Below, one piece after another: positions 63,436 to 64,000 of a stretch of DNA of 64,000 nucleotides. Origin of the DNA: Pseudomonadota bacterium. GTDB lineage: Bacteria > Pseudomonadota > Alphaproteobacteria > Reyranellales > Reyranellaceae. Under the pieces are notes generated by a model. The model was given only the letters and a program-made list of their open reading frames with translations. It did no database searches and was not told where the DNA came from. Location of the stretch: assembly GCA_018240745.1 (NCBI GenBank), contig JAFEFF010000187.1, forward strand, positions 1 through 64,000, in the 5' to 3' direction. Made by a program: the position numbers and the translations under genes. Position 1 is the stretch's first letter, and every line of letters begins with the position of its first letter.

Positions 63436-64000
63436 TCAGACCCTCTTCACGACGACCCGGCCGAACAGGCCGGCGGGCTTCACGGTCAGCACGAAGATGA
63501 CGATGACCAGCGCGACGGTGAGCTTCTCGCCGTTGCCGATGATGTACACGCCGGTCTCTTTCTCGATCATGTTGCCGGCATAGGCGACCATGTTCTCGAG
63601 CACGCCGACGATGAAACCGCCGACCACCGCTCCGCCGGGATTGCCGATGCCGCCCACCAGGGCGCTGGCGAAGGCGTAGAGCAGGATGCCCGCCATCATG
63701 TTGGGGTCGAGATAGACGATGTGCGCCACCATGATGCCCGCCACTGCGCCGACCGCGGCGGCGAGGCCCCAGCCCAGCGCCAGCATCCAGTCGACCCGCA
63801 CGCCGACCAGCCGGGCCATCTGCGGGTTCTGCGCGGCGGCGCGCATGGCGAGGCCGAGCGGCGTGAAGCGGAAGAAAAGGAACAGCAGGGTCAGCACGAT
63901 CAGGGTGACCAGCACGACGCCGAGCTGGTGCGGACCAATGACGCCGGCGATGCCGAAGGCCGACTTCGGGAACGGCGAGGGAAACTCCTTGATCAGGTAG
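63436..64000 (-). CDS. livH: Branched-chain amino-acid-type ABC permease LivH, N-terminus outside window
   Basis: The frame enters at the right edge, so only the last ~187 residues are visible. FTPLGLAMRAAAQNPQMARLVGVRVDWMLALGWGLAAAVGAVAGIM and SALVGGIGNPGGAVVGGFIVGVLENM are LivH motifs. The upstream ATPases (livG, livF) may be beyond the window. Confidence 0.92.
   Translation of the reverse strand, partial: YLIKEFPSPFPKSAFGIAGVIGPHQLGVVLVTLIVLTLLFLFFRFTPLGLAMRAAAQNPQMARLVGVRVDWMLALGWGLAAAVGAVAGIMVAHIVYLDPNMMAGILLYAFASALVGGIGNPGGAVVGGFIVGVLENMVAYAGNMIEKETGVYIIGNGEKLTVALVIVIFVLTVKPAGLFGRVVVKRV

Overview
The window is high-GC bacterial DNA with densely packed genes and many 4-nt start/stop overlaps. 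An ALA synthase of the C4 pathway (hemA), a FixK/FNR-type regulator, a class II DAHP synthase, several CoA-transferase, dioxygenase and M20-type catabolic genes, and expanded peptide and branched-chain amino-acid ABC transport all fit a free-living alphaproteobacterium (Rhodospirillales/Reyranella- or Bradyrhizobium-like; the genus is inference). No rRNA, tRNA or CRISPR array was seen.

Region by region. 0-2.6 kb: a truncated NYN-domain protein, a PAP2 phosphatase and small hypothetical genes. 2.7-6.1 kb: a putative signalling module made of a catalytically dead caspase-like protein with a peptidoglycan-binding tail, a membrane c-type heme sensor with HAMP and no output domain, and a Hanks-type Ser/Thr kinase with an HQD catalytic loop. 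6.2-22.8 kb: a low-oxygen/stress island that begins with a FixK/FNR-family regulator. It holds FtsH, two tandem-domain universal stress proteins, DUF3775 and DUF2267 proteins, a host-attachment-family protein, an atypical GroEL, Hsp20, a BON-domain protein, ChaB-like and tiny membrane proteins, and one tightly overlapped operon (acyl-CoA synthetase, E1 alpha, E1 beta, E2, acyl carrier protein). Eight TTGA-type dyads (consensus TTGAT-N4-ATCAA) lie in its intergenic spaces, most of them 40-100 bp upstream of island genes. The simplest reading is that the regulator at 6.25 kb, or a paralogue, switches the island on under low oxygen.

22.8-37.1 kb: an accessory metabolic stretch with a CocE-type hydrolase, a DUF5985 pair with a winged-helix protein, an enoyl-CoA hydratase, a CoA-transferase, an AsmA protein, two TauD-family dioxygenases, two stand-alone receivers, an orphan solute-binding protein, a creatininase-family amidohydrolase and an aspartoacylase-family deacylase. 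37.1-38.7 kb: an IS110/IS1111-type insertion sequence with inverted repeats and a long non-coding 3' flank. 38.7-46.7 kb: a DUF6671-like zinc-ribbon protein, an M20 amidohydrolase and a complete dipeptide-type ABC transporter (SBP, two permeases, two ATPases), read leftward. 46.8-56.9 kb: aminotransferase, hemA, MFS transporter, GST, nicotinate phosphoribosyltransferase-like enzyme, aroG-type DAHP synthase, glutathione reductase and an EF-hand protein. 57.1-64 kb: four tandem paralogous branched-chain-type solute-binding proteins behind livM and a truncated livH.

Functional names rest on motifs read by eye and on remembered family signatures. No database search was possible.
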